5,504 nt of DNA from Oscillospiraceae bacterium (GTDB lineage Bacteria > Bacillota > Clostridia > Oscillospirales > Ruminococcaceae), in NCBI GenBank assembly GCA_014858325.1, contig RKCM01000205.1, positions 1-5,504 of the forward strand. The letters run 5' to 3'. The notes below the pieces were generated by a model. The model was not told the DNA's origin and searched no databases. It was given only the letters and a program-made list of their open reading frames with translations. The position numbers and the translations under genes were made by a program. Every line of letters begins with the position of its first letter. The first letter of the stretch is position 1. Shown one piece after another: positions 4,898 to 5,504 of this stretch.

Positions 4898-5504
4898 TCA
4901 GTCCTCTTCGTCCTCTTCCCAGGGGCCCTTCCACAGGGCTTCCAGCTCGCGCAATTCTTCCGGGGTATCGGCGTCCCGCAGCTCGTTGCGGTTGCCGATG
5001 TAGACAACGTGGACGCACTCCGGGTATTGCTTAAAAAGCACGCTGCCGCCCTTGCCCTCAGGCAGGGTGCGCAGAGCATCAAAATAGGCCCGCCCAAACA
5101 AAACCGGGCTGCCCAGCAGGGGGGCGGGGTCGTTTTTATAGCGGTGGCCCAGCCGGAAGATGGCCCGGCTGATCTCTTCCGGGGTCTGGCCCCGCTCGGC
5201 GCAGGTCTCCGCGTGCCAGCCGAAGATGCCCACCATGGAGGCTACGTTCTGCCGCTGCAAAAGAGGCTGGTCCCCAGGCAAAAACATACAGCCCGCAAGA
5301 TCGGGGTGCTGGGCCAGCAGGGCTTCCAGCCCAAGGCGCACCGTATCGTTGCGGCCCGGCAGAGTGTGAAGGATGCAGGCTGCGCCTTTTTCTTGGCACA
5401 GCGCCTGCACCTCGGGCGAGCGGGTGACGACCACCCGCCCGGCAAGGCGGGGCGTAGCGGTGGCGTCCAGCGCGCGGCAGAGCAGCGGCTCGCCCGCCGG
5501 GCCA
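4898..5504 (-). CDS. MobA/MocA-like nucleotidyltransferase, probable molybdenum cofactor cytidylyltransferase (5' partial)
   Basis: The frame is open to the right edge, so the true start and the N-terminal nucleotide-binding loop (LAAGxSxRxG type) lie outside the window; 201 residues are visible. The GTG at 5434 is an internal valine in VVVTRS. Visible family landmarks are GEPLLCRALDA near the edge and the metal/nucleotide-binding FLPGDQPLL (about 5258-5284). A later stretch, GSPVLFGRAYFDALRTL, is followed by EGKGGS (about 5040-5060) and then DADTPEEL near the C-terminus (about 4953-4976). The C-terminus is very acidic (EEDEED). Such proteins attach CMP or GMP to molybdopterin. The MocA/YgfJ-type branch matures xanthine-dehydrogenase-like molybdenum hydroxylases. 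The convergent purine permease fits that role. The nucleotidyltransferase fold is well supported; the exact nucleotide and target enzyme are inferred. Confidence 0.82.
   Translation of the reverse strand, partial: GPAGEPLLCRALDATATPRLAGRVVVTRSPEVQALCQEKGAACILHTLPGRNDTVRLGLEALLAQHPDLAGCMFLPGDQPLLQRQNVASMVGIFGWHAETCAERGQTPEEISRAIFRLGHRYKNDPAPLLGSPVLFGRAYFDALRTLPEGKGGSVLFKQYPECVHVVYIGNRNELRDADTPEELRELEALWKGPWEEDEED

Noticed and set aside
3433..5097. 554-codon open frame on the minus strand opposite the permease gene
   Set aside because: Its translation is a low-complexity His/Asp/Gly/Ala-rich string complementary to membrane-helix codons. It also crosses the bidirectional terminator and overlaps the transferase gene in another frame.
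5242..5445. Minus-strand open frames overlapping the transferase in other frames
   Set aside because: They are frame shadows. The frame from 5503 to 4898 carries all the nucleotidyltransferase motifs without interruption.

Overview
The window looks like chromosomal DNA of a G+C-rich, spore-forming or formerly spore-forming gut-type Firmicute. An Oscillospirales/Ruminococcaceae relative (Faecalibacterium, Gemmiger or Subdoligranulum type) is my best guess. That placement is inferred from G+C-rich codon use, strong AGGAGG-type ribosome binding sites and gene order, not from a search. The intergenic DNA before the permease is clearly more A+T-rich than the genes.

Left part (1-1454): the 3' end of rsgA, a ribosome-assembly GTPase, is overlapped by one base by a thiamine pyrophosphokinase gene (thiN). 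Together they form the distal end of a conserved Firmicute housekeeping operon. The usual ribulose-phosphate epimerase gene (rpe) is absent between them.

Central part (1455-3305): this is a sporulation module. A 25-codon ORF at 1527-1604 encodes a recognisable SpoVM, the amphipathic peptide that marks the forespore surface. After a strong hairpin and a plausible mother-cell (sigma-E-like) promoter comes a 511-residue SPOCS (DUF3794) plus LysM protein of the SipL/SpoVID type. In other spore formers SpoVM and SipL/SpoVID both act with the ATPase SpoIVA to attach the coat to the forespore. The two adjacent genes therefore look like a compact coat-basement-layer locus. A strong hairpin terminator ends it.

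Right part (3306-5504): an A+T-rich spacer carries an extended -10 promoter for a 466-residue NCS2 nucleobase permease of the xanthine/urate type. Its gene ends in a UUCG-capped bidirectional terminator. Converging from the right is the 3' part of a MobA/MocA-like nucleotidyltransferase, probably a molybdenum-cofactor cytidylyltransferase. A purine permease next to a molybdenum-hydroxylase accessory gene hints at anaerobic purine breakdown, but no hydroxylase gene is visible here.

The most notable items are the very short spoVM gene, its adjacency to sipL, and the promoter and hairpin between them. No mobile element, CRISPR array, tRNA or rRNA was seen.
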